A stretch of 64,000 nt of DNA from Phyto melanocephala (Eukaryota; Arthropoda; Insecta; Diptera; Rhinophoridae): assembly GCA_941918925.1 (NCBI GenBank), contig OW799234.1, forward strand, positions 97,443,978-97,507,977, written 5' to 3'. This document shows positions 1 to 13,500 of this stretch, piece by piece; position 1 is the stretch's first letter; each line of letters starts with the position of its first letter. The translations under genes and the position numbers were made by a program. Below the pieces are notes generated by a model. That model did no database searches. It was not told where the DNA came from and worked only from the letters and a program-made list of their open reading frames with translations.

Positions 1-1354
1 AAATTTCTGCAAATATGATGAGTTTCTGATGCAATAGTGAAGAAGTAAGTAGCATTAAACAACAATTACTTCTTTAAATTAAATTCGTTTATATTTTTAG
101 TTTTTTATTATTATATTTTTATTTTAGGAATCAACCTTCTTTTAACTTTAAGTTTATTTCTTATAATGGGAAGATTTTTTATTATAATTAAAGAAAAAGT
201 TGTCGCTTTCAACATCAGAATTTTCAATAATATTTGCTATATGCAATATATTAAACAGAAAACGTAGGTTGAAGTCATATCAAGTTCAAAGCATTCAAGG
301 GGCAAACTGCATAATTTGAACGTGATCAAAACTTTAGTATTCTGTTTAGAATCTCTATACCATAAACACAGCACGGACGTGTGAGTAAAATTTCAAACGT
401 GATCGAATAACGTAATTTACGATCAGAGCTTTCACAATAAAAATAATATTTTCCAATTATTAAGATAAAAATTACTTATAATTTTTACTCAGTCTAAGCC
501 TACTATACACAAAGTTTTCAGATGTCCATTTTTTAAAATTTTAATTACTAAAACAATCGAATAGCATATAAGCAATTTGTTCTTATTTGATATTTTAAAC
601 AAACTATAGATTTTTGGATAAAGATTTTTCACTATTAGCAAAACAAAAAAAAGGTTTTTCTCGAATGTTTGTTATAAAATTATATTTTAAATATTTTTAT
701 TTTGTACAAAAACTTTACAATAGTTTGCACTTTTTAACGATAAAGTTCTTTTAATCAGTGTACACATAGAGTTTAGCTTAAATATTTTTTATTATAAATA
801 TGTATGTATGTATATGCATTTAATAAGTTTGGTTTTATAATAGAATTTCTACCATAAAATAGTATTATTTTAAATAGTTGAGTTTTTTCTTTTCTTTTAA
901 CATTATATTATTATTATATTAACTGTTTAAAAAAAAACTATTTTTTTAAAGTATATATGTATGTGTGTATATATTTTTTCATATGTATAATAACAGGGAT
1001 TTATGTACTTATATTAAATGCTTATTAATATATTCTATAATATATTAAAGCTGCACTAATGTTCCTTTATTAAACATTTTTATTAAAATGCCTTGTGTTT
1101 TCTTTGAGTGTATAAAATATTCAGCAAATCTTTTTTTTTACAAATTAATAAAATTAAAAACAACGACTAAATTTAAATGTAGTAAATAAAAAATAAACTA
1201 CAAAATATTGGCACTTTTATAACGTTTTTACAAAATATATATGTAGATATGAAAACAAATCATACATATCTAATTCAATAAATAAAAACTTAAAATAAAA
1301 ATTAAAAAAAAATATATGCAAACTTTGTATAATATAACATTTAGTTTAAATAAA
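1..1354. other. 3' flank of vav, no gene seen
   Basis: Very AT-rich sequence downstream of vav. A TTTATT at about 1066-1071 would be AATAAA on the gene strand and is a candidate poly(A) signal. A degraded short inverted-repeat element lies at 299-424. No other coding signal is seen. Confidence 0.5.
299..424. repeat. Short palindromic MITE, degraded copy
   Basis: About 125 bp whose parts match, in order, the copies at 45507-45637 and 61771-61900: a TTTGAACGTGATCAAAA end, a middle with TTTAGAATCTCTATACC, and an end with GTAAAATTTC and CGTAATTTAC. This copy is the most diverged of the three and lies in reverse orientation relative to the other two. Confidence 0.6.
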
Positions 1355-1558
1355 TTACTGACACTCGTTTATTATTTCTTTTTGAATTTGTTGACTGCTT
1401 TGTTGTTCCTCCTCCATGCTACTTAGGGACATGGAATTTTGTAGTAACCGGGAACGTTCTAATTTACTGCGCGAGAAATCAATCTCATAATTATAATATC
1501 AAAGTTCATCATTGGTGGGTGGATGCTCTTGAACGTATTCTTTAGGAAAATAACCGAC
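1355..1558 (-). CDS. Vav: vav terminal exon: end of SH3, TGA stop, 47-codon open extension
   Basis: VGYFPKEYVQEHPPTNDEL finishes the SH3 domain (GYFPKEYV is the usual last strand). It is followed by TGA at 1499-1501. The same frame then stays open for 47 codons (1358-1498), including YYNYEIDFSRSKLERSR and a Gln/Glu/Ser-rich tail, and ends at TAA (1355-1357). The extension is less AT-rich than the DNA below 1355. It could be a readthrough product, a derived stop, or old coding sequence. The stop at 1499 is the conservative end. Confidence 0.85.
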
Positions 1559-4500
1559 CTAAAAAATAAAATTTAAAAAATTGTAACTGACACTCATGGT
1601 CAAGAAAAATCACTTATCTCAACTTACCACATCTCCAATTTTACCCCGCCACCAACCTTTGCTATCACCATCTTTTCCTATAACCAACACTTGACATCCA
1701 GTTTTTAATTGCAGTTGATTATTGCCTTTCGGCTCAAAATCATAAATGGCAGTTGCAAAAACCTCACGATATGGCCATTGCAAGGATTGATTTAGTCTAA
1801 AGAATACATGTTAAATAAATAGGGAATAAATAAATAATAAAAAAATAATAAAATTACCCGGCAAAATTTTCACCCAAGTCATTGCGTTCGTAGTAGGATA
1901 CCAATTCGACGATACTTTTGAAATGTCGTCGCGAGGAAAGACAATAGGCTACACTGTCCGCTATAGTGTCCTGATTGATTTTCATATGTTTAATAACATT
2001 ATCATCGGTTCTATATAAAAACAATATTATATTTAATTAAAATGTTTAAGTTTATTTTAGCTAAAAAAAAAACCTACTTTAAACTTAAAGCATACATAGT
2101 TTCTTTGGGATTTGATGCACCTTGAGGTCGTACTCTCAACAAATAGGTACCCACACGTCGGTGTTCCAAACGTATTTGAGCGGTTTCACGATCCATATTG
2201 CCCACAAACCTGAAACAATTTAAAGTTAATATAAAGAATAATAAACAAAAACGGAAAAATCTCTAGTTGTTAGACATATTAAGTTTTACTTTAATATTAG
2301 CGAAATAGCTTTATATGTATATAATCCCTGTATTCTATTTTCATTAAATGTTGTAAATGGCGACTTGTGTAGAAAAAAAATCATTACTAATTGGCTAAAC
2401 GTTCTAGCTTGATTAAAAATATAATAAATTTGCTGTGTTTTACAGTGGTTTAATATTATATACAAAAAAATTTCGCAAATACTTTTCTTAGAAAATTAAA
2501 AAAAAAAATTTTTTTGTACCCACAAAAAAATGTACACAATGTTATAAGATACATATCAATCGCTGTTAACTAGTTTACAAAAATACATAGTTTTTTAGTA
2601 AAAATTGACTACGCTATAGATTACTAAGGGTCTGTTTGCTGTCAGGTAATGTTAAGGAAATTTGTAAACAAAAAACTAATAACATAATAATGAAAAACAT
2701 ATTTCATTTCATTTTAAGATTTTCCATAAATTCTAAGTGACATGAATAACACACCAATTGAATTCTGCCAACTGTCTATCACAAACTGGAGGTGGTATGG
2801 CAATGACATTCTGTTTACAACGACCCGTCGATGAAATACAACCTTTATGCACTGTAATCTCGCAAACCTTGCACCGATAACCCTTTAAAAATAATAATTA
2901 AAAAGTTAAATATAATAATAGAAAATTTAATTTATCTTAGAAAAGCTCACTTGATGTATACGACCCTTGAGGAATTTCGAACAATGCCGACAAGTGGTTG
3001 GCGCATCAAATGTAAATATTTCCATTTTATGATCTGTGTTACGACAACCTGGTGGATCAAGATTTTCCATAGCCTCCGTTAATGCCTTACGCCATTTATC
3101 ACGTTCTGGCTCCGATTTCAAATACAATGTAAATGCTGTTTTACCCGATTTTCGCGCTAACAAAAGTTGGTATTTAAAACGCGTATCACGTCCTATTGTG
3201 CGTCTTGAATGACTTTGTTCTACCCAATATTCGTTTAAGTTGTGCGAATCCCGATATGTATATTGCATATCACCGGTTTTGACATGCAACGGTTTGACTA
3301 AAATGAGAATTTTATCAAAGACGAAAGCGTAACGCAATTTGGTTTTTTGGTCTTCATGAGCCTTTATATGCAATTCACCATCCAGCAGTAAACGACCGTA
3401 TTGTAAGAGATCATTGCCATTTTGCAGGAGGTTCAAATCGATAATACTGTCCTGTTGGAAAAAAGACATGAAAAAAAAACTTTCGAGTTAATTATTTTTT
3501 TAAAAGTGATGAAATAAAAAATTTACTTTGACTTTTTGTATGATCACCAAGTGATCAGAATCACGTTTAACCTCATTTATATATTGGGAAACATCTATCA
3601 TGGCTTCTTTGGCTCGTTCTAAAGAGCGATAATCTTCATGCATCTGGAAATATATAATTTAAGAACAAAATAAAATACAAATATTAAAGCAGCAAATTTT
3701 TAACAGCACCAAAGGGCATTTATTAAAATGTTTCTTACCGGCGAAGTTTCCTTGACTAGTTTATCCAAAAGTAAGTGATACTTTAATATGCGTTGCATGG
3801 GCACCGATAAAATATCTCTCAATTGTAATTTACCTACATTATATTCGCGTTCACATTGCTGTTTAAAGGATAAATTTAATTTTATTAATACATAATCCAC
3901 AAAAAGAAATCGAATTGATGACAAACCTGTACTAACTGTTCTATAATTTGATTCTTTTTACAAATATCCCCTAGAAAATCAATGGCACTTAGTAGACATG
4001 AGCAATATTCACCATAGATTAGAAATGGTTCACGAAACTCCAAAAATACTTGACTCATTTTCATTTTAGCATTTGGCTGCAGAGATTCTCGTAATTTGTC
4101 TAAAAATTTTGTATGAATATCAGCAAGTTCCTAAAAGATAAAACAATTAAATAGATTTCATTAAAAAAATACGTCTTTGCTTGCGAAAATCTTTCATAAT
4201 CAGTTATACATAAATGTCTCAACAATATTTATGTCCATGTTATAGATAATCGAAAATTCGAAACTAAACTCGAAATTTTATAAAATCAAAATAAAACAAA
4301 AATCCATTTAAGGCCAGTAGATTGATAAATATGTATTAACCGATTTCAGATTATTACATTTATAGACATATTGACCCCTGTGCGCGAAATTATCGTATGT
4401 TACAAAAACAAAATTTTACATGAGAGCGTTTTTATTACTGCTACATACAATAAAATGTACACAGAGTTAGCTGCATAACTAAAACAATTATCACTATAAT

Positions 4501-7500
4501 ATTTTATCAGCAAATAAATTAATGGATGTAGAACCAATTTGCCTAAAAAGTCGATTTCTAAAAAAACGTAACATACGATCATTTCGCGCATAGAGGTCGA
4601 TATGTAAGGTAACGAAATTTAAAACATTTCTTTAATAAGATCTATTTCAACATTTATAATAAATAAAATTAAATCAGAATAATATTAAAAAAATATATAG
4701 TTAAAAATTACCTTAATCCGTGGAAAAATTTGCTTAATATCTTCCGCTGTTAAATAACGTTCTAATGGTGCCATAAATTTACTTTTCAAAGCATTTAAAA
4801 CATCTAAATAATTTGACTCCGTATCGATTAATTCACGTATAACATAATCTCGTTGCTCGAAACTAGTGGCAGAGGTGATCTAAATAAATTAACAAAATTT
4901 ATATATACATTAGTATATGTATGAACAATTATTGAAAATTAAAAAAAAAATTAAACATATGTATACACAAATTAAAAACATGCGTTTACAACATTGGCAG
5001 TACAACTTAATTAAAAAATATTTGAAAAAAAAGAAAAATAATACCTGAGTTCTACTCGTTCTTTGCAAAGCACATAAATCTTGATAAACTTCTTCCTCTT
5101 TTGTATTAATATGTTCATCAACATGACCATTACATGCAACATTATCGGTGGTACTATGTGTGTGGATTTTAAAATGTGGTAACAGATGACAAATTATAAA
5201 GAATTACCATTTATGAAAAAATAGAAAAATAAAAAAAATATAAATAAACTTTAAAAACTATAAAAATAAAATACATCTAAATTTATTATTAAATATGTAT
5301 GTATATACTTACATATGGTATTTATGTAAGTATGAATAATAAAGTGTTAATTTAGGAAATTTTTCTAAGAATTTAGTACACTTTAGAATTTGATTATTTA
5401 AGGAAAATGTATCTTCAAGTTAATAAAAGTTTCTAATTAGTATTTATTCTTTTTAACTTACAATACAGTTTTATTTAAAGAATCTATTTGACAAAATTAA
5501 TTTTGATTTTTTGTACGTAATTCTCATTTTAGCTAGTAAATGGTCTAACATTTGGTTTGTTTTATATTTAAATGAGTGATTTCGAAAATGGCACATCTCG
5601 TTTATTTTAACATACATATATGTACATAAGTATTCGAAATGCTTCCATGCACCTATTAAATTAAAGAAATGTATAATTATACCCTTCACACAGTGAAAAA
5701 GGGTATATATAGGTTTGTCATTCCGTGTGAAATTTCTACAATTTTCATTTCCGACCCCATAAAGTATATATTTTCTGAAAGCTTATGAATAGGGGAGTCG
5801 ATTAAGCCCTGTCAGTCTGTCCGTCTGACCGTCTGTCCGTGTGTATGTTGAAATCAACTTTTTGAAGCCCCCCGACATAGGTTGGACCCGGGTAAGGTAT
5901 TAAAATATCAGAAATATTCGGGAGTAGATCGGTATTGAAAATCAGAAACATCGGTTCATAAACAACTAAGATATGAGCAAAAACCCACGACCACCTCGAT
6001 TTTCTTTTCACAAAAACAACATTACAACAACAACATACATACATACAAACGTGTATACTGGTTAGGGAAAACGTGGCATCGAATCCCAACTGAGCCAAAA
6101 AAAATTTTTTTTTTTAATTTTTTTTTTTATTTTTTTTTTTATTTTTTATTTAATATATTATATATATTTTTATTATTATTATACCCTTCACACAGTGAAA
6201 AAGGGTATATATAGGTTTGTCATTCCGTGTGAAATTTCTACAATTTTCATTTCTGACCCCATAAAGTATATATTTTCTGAAAGCTTATGAATAGGGGAGT
6301 CGATTAAGCCCTGTCAGTCTGTCCGTCTGTCCGTCTGACCGTCTGTCCGTGTGTATGTTGAAATCAACTTTTTGAAGCCCCCCGACATAGGTTGGACCCA
6401 GGTAAGGTATTAAAATATCAGAAATATTCGGGAGTAGATCGGTATTGAAAATCAGAAACATCGGTTCATAAACAACTGAGATATGAGCAAAAACCCACGA
6501 CCACCTCGATTTTCTTTTCACAAAAACAACATTACAACAACAACATACATACATACAAACGTGTATACTGGTTAGGGAAAACGTGGCATCGAATCCCAAC
6601 TGAGCCAAAAAATTTTTTTTTTTAATTTTTTAAAAATTTTTTTTTTTAATTTTTTTTTTTATTTTTTTTTATACCCTTCACACAGTGAAAAAGGGTATAT
6701 ATAGGTTTGTCATTCCGTGTGAAATTTCTACAATTTTCATTTCCGACCCCATAAAGTATATATTTTCTGAAAGCTTATGAATAGGGAAGTCGATTAAGCC
6801 CTGTCAGTCTGTCCGTCTGTCCGTCTGACCGTCTGTCCGTGTGTATGTTGAAATCAACTTTTTGAAGCCCCCCGACATAGGTTGGACCCGGGTAAGGTAT
6901 TAAAATATCAGAAATATTCGGGAGTAGATCGGTATTGAAAATCAGAAACATCGGTGCATAAACAACTGAGATATGAGCAAAAACCCACGACCACCTCGAT
7001 TTTCTTTTCACAAAAACAACATTACAACAACAACATACATACATACAAACGTGTATACTGGTTAGGGAAAACGTGGCATCGAATCCCAGCTGAGCCAAAA
7101 AAATTTTTTTTTTAATTTTTTTTAAATTTTTTTTTTTAATTTTTTTTTTATTTTTTATTTAATATATTATATATATTTTTATTATTATTTTTTTTTAATT
7201 TTTTTTTTTTTTAATTTTTTTTTATTTTTTTTTTTGTTTTATATATATTATATATGTATATAATAATTTTTTTTTTAATTTTTTTTTTTAATTTTTTTTT
7301 TAAATTTTTTTTTTATTTTTTTTTTTTTTTTGTTTTTTTTTTACATACATACGTATATTTACTGTTATTGCATGACTACACGTTGTGAAGGGTATATAAG
7401 ATTCGGCACGGCTGAATATAGCGCTTTTACTTGTTTATTTTTTATTTAATATATTATATATATTTTTATTATTATTTTTTTTTAATTTTTTTTTTTAATT

Positions 7501-10500
7501 TTTTTTTATTTTTTTTTTGTTTTATATATATTATAAATGTATATAATAATTTTTTTTTTTAAATTTTTTTTTAAATTTTTTTTTTTTTTAATTTTTTTTT
7601 TATTTTTTTTTTTTTGTTTTTTTAACATACATACGTGAATTTACTGTTATTGCATGACTACACGTTGTGAAGGGTATATAAGATTCGGCACGGCCGAATA
7701 TAGCGCTTTTACTTGTTTTGGTATCGAGTAGTGCTGTCATGCCTAATTATTTTTACACTCTTCACAGTGAGTGTAAGGGTATATATAGGTTTGTCATTCT
7801 GCGTGAAATTTCTACAATATTATTTTCCGACCCCATAAAGTAAATATTTTCTGAAAGCTTATGAATAGAAGAGTCGATTGAGCCATGCCCGTCTGTCCGT
7901 GCGTTAGTTGAAATCAACTTTTTCCAGCCTCCGACATTGAAAAGAACCGTTTAAGTTATCAAAATATCAAAAATAATCTGGAGCAGATCGGTATTAGAAA
8001 TCCGCATAATCGCCCATAATTTTCTGAGATATGAGCTAATAAACATGACTGCCTTCATTTTTTCCATAAAAATAAAAAGTTTCCACTCTTATGATAATTA
8101 ATAGACATGGTTGTTACTATTTATAGATTTGGTATGCCTCTGGAGATATTAATGAAAAATTTTGGATAAATTGGTCACTAATCGGCAAAGGTGTAGGAAA
8201 AAATTATTCGAAAAAATATATATTTTTTTTATGTATATCAAATTTGTTCAAACTTCTAAATAATTTCTGACCACGCTTAAGATACCAAATTATAAGCCGT
8301 AATATCAGAAGCTATTTCTAAAAAAACCAATAAATCGGTTGGATTTTTTTTAGTTTCTATACAACCGATAGAGCTAATATGGGGAAAATAGTTAACTAAA
8401 AAAAGAAAAAAATCCAAGATGGCGTCATAGATTAAATGACAAATATATGAGTCAAATATAGTAGTTACGGCTTTGTCCCTTTTAACCCCCACAATATTAG
8501 TATCAAATAAAAAGGCTTGACCATTACTGAAATAAAATAGCGGAACAAATTTGTTCAACCCCAACAATATGGGTATAAAATGAAAGGACTTGACTAGTAG
8601 AATTCAGTTAACTATGTAAGATATTAATATCAAAGATGGCGTCGGAAATAGTAAAGAAAATGGCGTATTACATGAAATCTAAAATCTAGACTTAGCTACG
8701 ATTTTGCATTTAGTACATACTCGATTATAACGAATTATTGAAATTGAAATGCAAAGTACTACGTAATTAATAAAAGTAAGTAAATGACCCCACAATATAA
8801 TTCAAAAATAAATTTTATAAATAAATTACTTTTTTTAGATGTGTGCTATTTTCAAAATTCATAATTTATTTTTTTTCTAGGTATTAAAGATCCATTAAAA
8901 ACCAAAATATTTAACAAAATTTTATTCATTGTAAATATGTATGTACATATGTATTTCCAATCTTCGAGATCTTTTGCAAATTTAAACTTATCAGTCCATA
9001 AATTAATTTTTATACTACCTATCATTAATAAATTATAATTATGTATGTATGTACATGTTTTCAGACTTTTTACAAAAACAATATTTATGGCTCTTTAAAC
9101 TAATTTAAACTACATAATCATATGAGCTATAAGGACTAGCATCTTTTTTATTGTTGTTAATGTATAAATCAGGATAGATTAATTAATTTAAAATTTGTTG
9201 AAAACTTTTTATTTTATTATTGTTTAAATTACTTAACTGTTTGTTATTGGCTTAGTACGAAGGCGATCATTAGTACATATTAAGTGAAACAGTAAGTATA
9301 TCTTATTCAGTACGCCCTAAATAGTACATACTAAATAAAATCATGCAAAATTAACAATTAAAAAAATAATATAAAAAAATTTTGAATTTTAATTTAAAGC
9401 TAACAACTAAAGGTAATAATAATTTTCAAACAATCATATCTATACTTATATAATAAAAAGTTATAAAGAAAATAAGTGCTTTTAATATAAATAAATTTAA
9501 ACTATAGATTTTTAACAACAAAGGTATTTTATTAATCAGTTATTATGCCATCTCTAACATAACAACTGTTACCATCTCCAATTACCACATAATCAATGGC
9601 ACACAGCGTTGCCAGAGTGATGATTTTCTCATATTATTGATGATTTTTCGTTCACCATATGATTCGATGAAATTTTCTCAAACTACGATTTTTTATTTTA
9701 AGGAATGACGATTTTACGTTTTCGCAATTATTTAATATTAATTTTTACATTAAGCAACGAGGTGATAAAGGTAATAAGTCTTTCACAAACAATCAGTGTA
9801 AATGGCTAAAAACGAAATTCGATATACATATTTCTGTTGAGCAATTGTAAACAAAATTTTACGAAACCATAAAAGGATGCACAAAGCAATGTTTTGGAAA
9901 ACTGCAAAGGTAAACTTGTAACAACTTTTACTCTAAGGGAAATAAGAAAAATTCGTTGAATTTTGTGAAACGCAATCTTTTTAATAACAATATTCAAATC
10001 GGAAGCAAGCATAGAAGAAAGTGTTTCATTACTACAAAGAACAATCGTTAATTTCACTTCTTATACCCACCACCAAATAAATGTTGTGGAGGTATATTTA
10101 TTTTGTCATTCCGTTTGAAGTTTGAGTACTGCTATCATTTTAGGAAGATCTAGATGTGTTGAAAGCGCGAACCGAAAAAGTTAGGGGAATCAAATTTTGC
10201 CAGAATATTTCATAAACACAAGGTTTTTTGATATTAAAAATGAACGACTCGGTATATTAGAGTGTTTTAGCTCGTAATGCAAGAGTAGGTCAAAAAAACT
10301 ATGTCCTTCCTACATTGAATAACATACGATTCTGTCTAAACGCATTGCCGTAGAGCGATAAAATTTCGTAAGTAAATTTCCCCAGTAAAAATATATATAT
10401 GAAAATTGCTCAAATTTATACATTACGAAAGGAGCTATAGATTAAAATGTACGAAAATTTATACCGCACAGTGTCCTTTTCGGTATATTTAAAAACGAAA

Positions 10501-13500
10501 ACGTAATAAAACTGGCAAAATTAAATATACGATTCTAAAATCTTGCAAACATTGCTTTGTTAATCATAATATTTGTAATAAGTAAAAGAAAATTAATGTG
10601 ACGAGTTTTTTATTATATATTATTTATTATATAAAATAATAAAAAAACTCGTATCTTAATAATGCTACACAAAGAGATAGCGAAATATTGATCAAATAAT
10701 ATAAAATAAAACAAAAAGATTTTTTATTATTGAAAAGAAAAAACTTAAAGAACTATTATATATTATTATAAAAGGTCAAAGAAACTAATAATTATTATTA
10801 AAAATATGATTTATGAATGAAAAAACACGTCATGATTTTATCCTCAATATATTTTTTTGTCAATTGATGATTTCTTCACAAAACTTGTGGCAACGCTGCT
10901 GGCGTAATGTATTTATAAAAAAAATTCAAAACAAAAACAACTTAATATAAACAAGAGATGACAGCAAAAACAAGAGAATAAAATAAGGGAGAAAAAAATA
11001 ATATAAACATTCTCTCTTTGTCTTTATACAAAAACAAGAACAGAAAGAAAAATAAGCAACGGAAAATTAACCTCAAAATGAAAATACATATTTATAAAAA
11101 ACATGAGATTTACTTTTGACACACACATAATCAAATACAAAAAACATCATATCATCGGCGAACTGTTAAATAAAATCAATTGGCTGTGAACAAAATCTAA
11201 AAATTAACTAAAAATCGTATATGAATAAAAAATAATATGAACACAATTGGATTTAAAAAAATATAATAAAAGCAAAAGATCGACAGAATTGTGAAACCAT
11301 AGAATGGAATTGCATTCCTATGCCAAAAGACGGACATCCAAGAAATGTAAGTGAAAGAAAAATAAATTTTAATAAATTAAAATCTGTAATAAAATTTTTT
11401 CATGGCTGGTGCAAAGGGACCATAGAACAGAAACGCAAACTGGTTGAGGCAAGAATTTCTCATGATGCATGGTTTACCAACAAACCAAGCAGCGTAGTGC
11501 CTTGGAAGTATGTTTCAAATGTGAAAAAAGTGTTTATATTTAATTTTAAACAATTTAATTATTTATGTAGGAATATTTTGATAGCTGCAAGTTTGGATGA
11601 TTTCAATGTGTTCTTCGTTAGAAAACAGTGGTCAAACATGTTGGCACGTTATAAACAATACAAGGTAAGAGACACCGGGAGAATAAAGGTAAGATTGGTG
11701 ATTTAAATTTTATATATTTCACTTGGTTATGAGGGTTCGTTCACAACAGTGATATCTGTGGCTGGGAGCTAAAAGGGCCAATGTCAAAATATTTACTTTT
11801 GAGAAAATTGGAATTGAACTTTAACTTTTATAAATGCTTTCATAGTGACATTGGCCAGCATTTTATTTATGAAGCTGTTCTGGGTTAAGTATGACTTTAG
11901 CTGTTTTACCATAATGAAATATAGCAAGAAAACAAATCTAATACAATGATTAACATAAAAGAACAAAAAAAGTGACATTTGCCCTTGATTTGTCAACTAG
12001 AGATGCAAAACTTTTGGCTTTCACATAGGATTTTAAATGCTTCTCAAGAAAAATAAAAATTTCCAATACACTTTTTGTGCATTAGTTAGAGCTTTTTTAT
12101 ATTAAGGTAACAATATGTAGGTATATTCTTATATTTTTGTAAACAAAATTTAATTGATAAAAACCTCAATTTTTTGTTTTAATTTTTCGTAAAATACTTT
12201 TTTTGGTTTAAAAGGTTTTACAGTAAAGAAAAAATAAAAGCTTTTTTTACTTATTTTTAACTAACTTATGCTCGCGACTTCGTCTGCGTAGTTATCGGGA
12301 CTTCTTTATGTAATAATTCAGGTTGTTGATTTATCTGAACGGTAAATTTCATTCAAATTCCTTTGGTCATTCTTTACATGAATAAGAAAAAATATCAAAA
12401 CGTTGAAACACAAACATTTATATTTATTATACCTACCTAAAATTATGATTGTATTTAATGCAAATATTTAAAACATAATACTTCTATAGATCACGTTGGA
12501 TGATTTAATTATATTTTTTCCCAGTACGTGTAAATTTTGAACACTCTAATCCCTTAAACAACCGACTAAACTAAATACAAAAAAAATATATTTATTGCAT
12601 ACTTTCTTGAATTTTCTTGATTATTGTGATAAAGGATAGCCTATGTGTTAATCTAGGTTGTTGTCTACTTGTGGCCAAAATTCATTTAGTCCATTCATAC
12701 GTTTTTTCATGATTGGGTAATAAACATTCACACATATTATATTAGTAGGATTAAAAAAATTTTCTTAAATTTTAAGTGTCGGTGCCTACGATAAAAATAG
12801 AAACTTATGGATTAAGATTTAAATTTCTCTTATAGCAAACTCGTTTGGGTAATATTGCTTCAAAAACCATCGATGCTGAGCTTATTAAACGTATTAACCA
12901 AGAGTGGGAGTTCTTCGAACCTATTCACACATTTATGACACGTAAAACTACTAATCTACATTCATACGCGCTATCTCATCGAACGGAAAACTATGAACAT
13001 CAGGAATCAACGGGAGAGGAACTTGTACAGGATTCAACAATTACGGAACAACAACCACAAATCATTAAAACTCCTACAAAATTACATAATGAGACGATAA
13101 CAATAAATATGCAAAAAGACAGTGCTAAAGAAAATATACCAAATAATACTACAATTGTTATACAAACCAACAACATGTCCAATGATGATGGCATACATTT
13201 ATTTAGCAGCGATACAAATGAAGAGTTTCATAGCATTACTGAAACTACAAGAAAAATTAATGGTGGGATCAGAGAAGTGAATGGCGAAGAAGATGATAAT
13301 ATGAATTCTGTTAGAAATACCGATCACGATTTTTATTCCAAGAAATCTTGTTTGACAAACATTGTTGGTGACGACGAATTACAGGAACAACAATCCAATT
13401 ATTTTGCCGATGCCAGTGAGGAATCTCAAGGCTCTTTAAATATGGTCGTCGATTTAATACAGAGTAATCACCAAACTAACTCCATTGCACCATTAAGCAT

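Larger units (their letters stand above)
9604..10898. mobile_element. hAT-like non-autonomous element
   Basis: The ends are CAGCGTTGCCA at 9604 and its inverse TGGCAACGCTG ending at 10898. ATGGCACA before and CTGGCGTA after look like a decayed 8-bp target duplication. A GTCY subfamily-2 copy is inserted at 10062. The same end sequence bounds the larger hAT element at 36414-38865, so the two are likely relatives. No transposase was recognised here. Confidence 0.7.
11665..12835 (+). other. Intron 2 of nested gene
   Basis: The donor is CAAG|GTAAGA at 11665; a second good donor AAAG|GTAAGA lies 24 nt later, also in phase 0. The acceptor is TCTTATAG before 12836. The intron holds a MITE at 11751-11985 and an interspersed repeat at 12261-12752. 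Confidence 0.75.

Noticed and set aside
2753..2882. A missing N-terminal SH3 exon between the C1 and SH2 domains of vav
   Set aside because: The exon at 2755-2882 runs straight from C1 into the SH2 start with in-phase splicing. Fly Vav is known to lack this SH3, so nothing is missing.
5802..7098. Three ~100-codon frames beginning MAQLGFDATFSLTSIHVCMY (also at 17167-17463) that look like a conserved protein family
   Set aside because: They lie inside near-identical GTCY elements, cross the GTCC/GTCT microsatellite, and do not survive in the diverged copies. Identity comes from recent copying of non-coding DNA.
13000..13194. Minus-strand 64-codon frame within the nested gene
   Set aside because: Shadow of the plus-strand coding exon; hydrophobic runs arise from the complement of polar codons.
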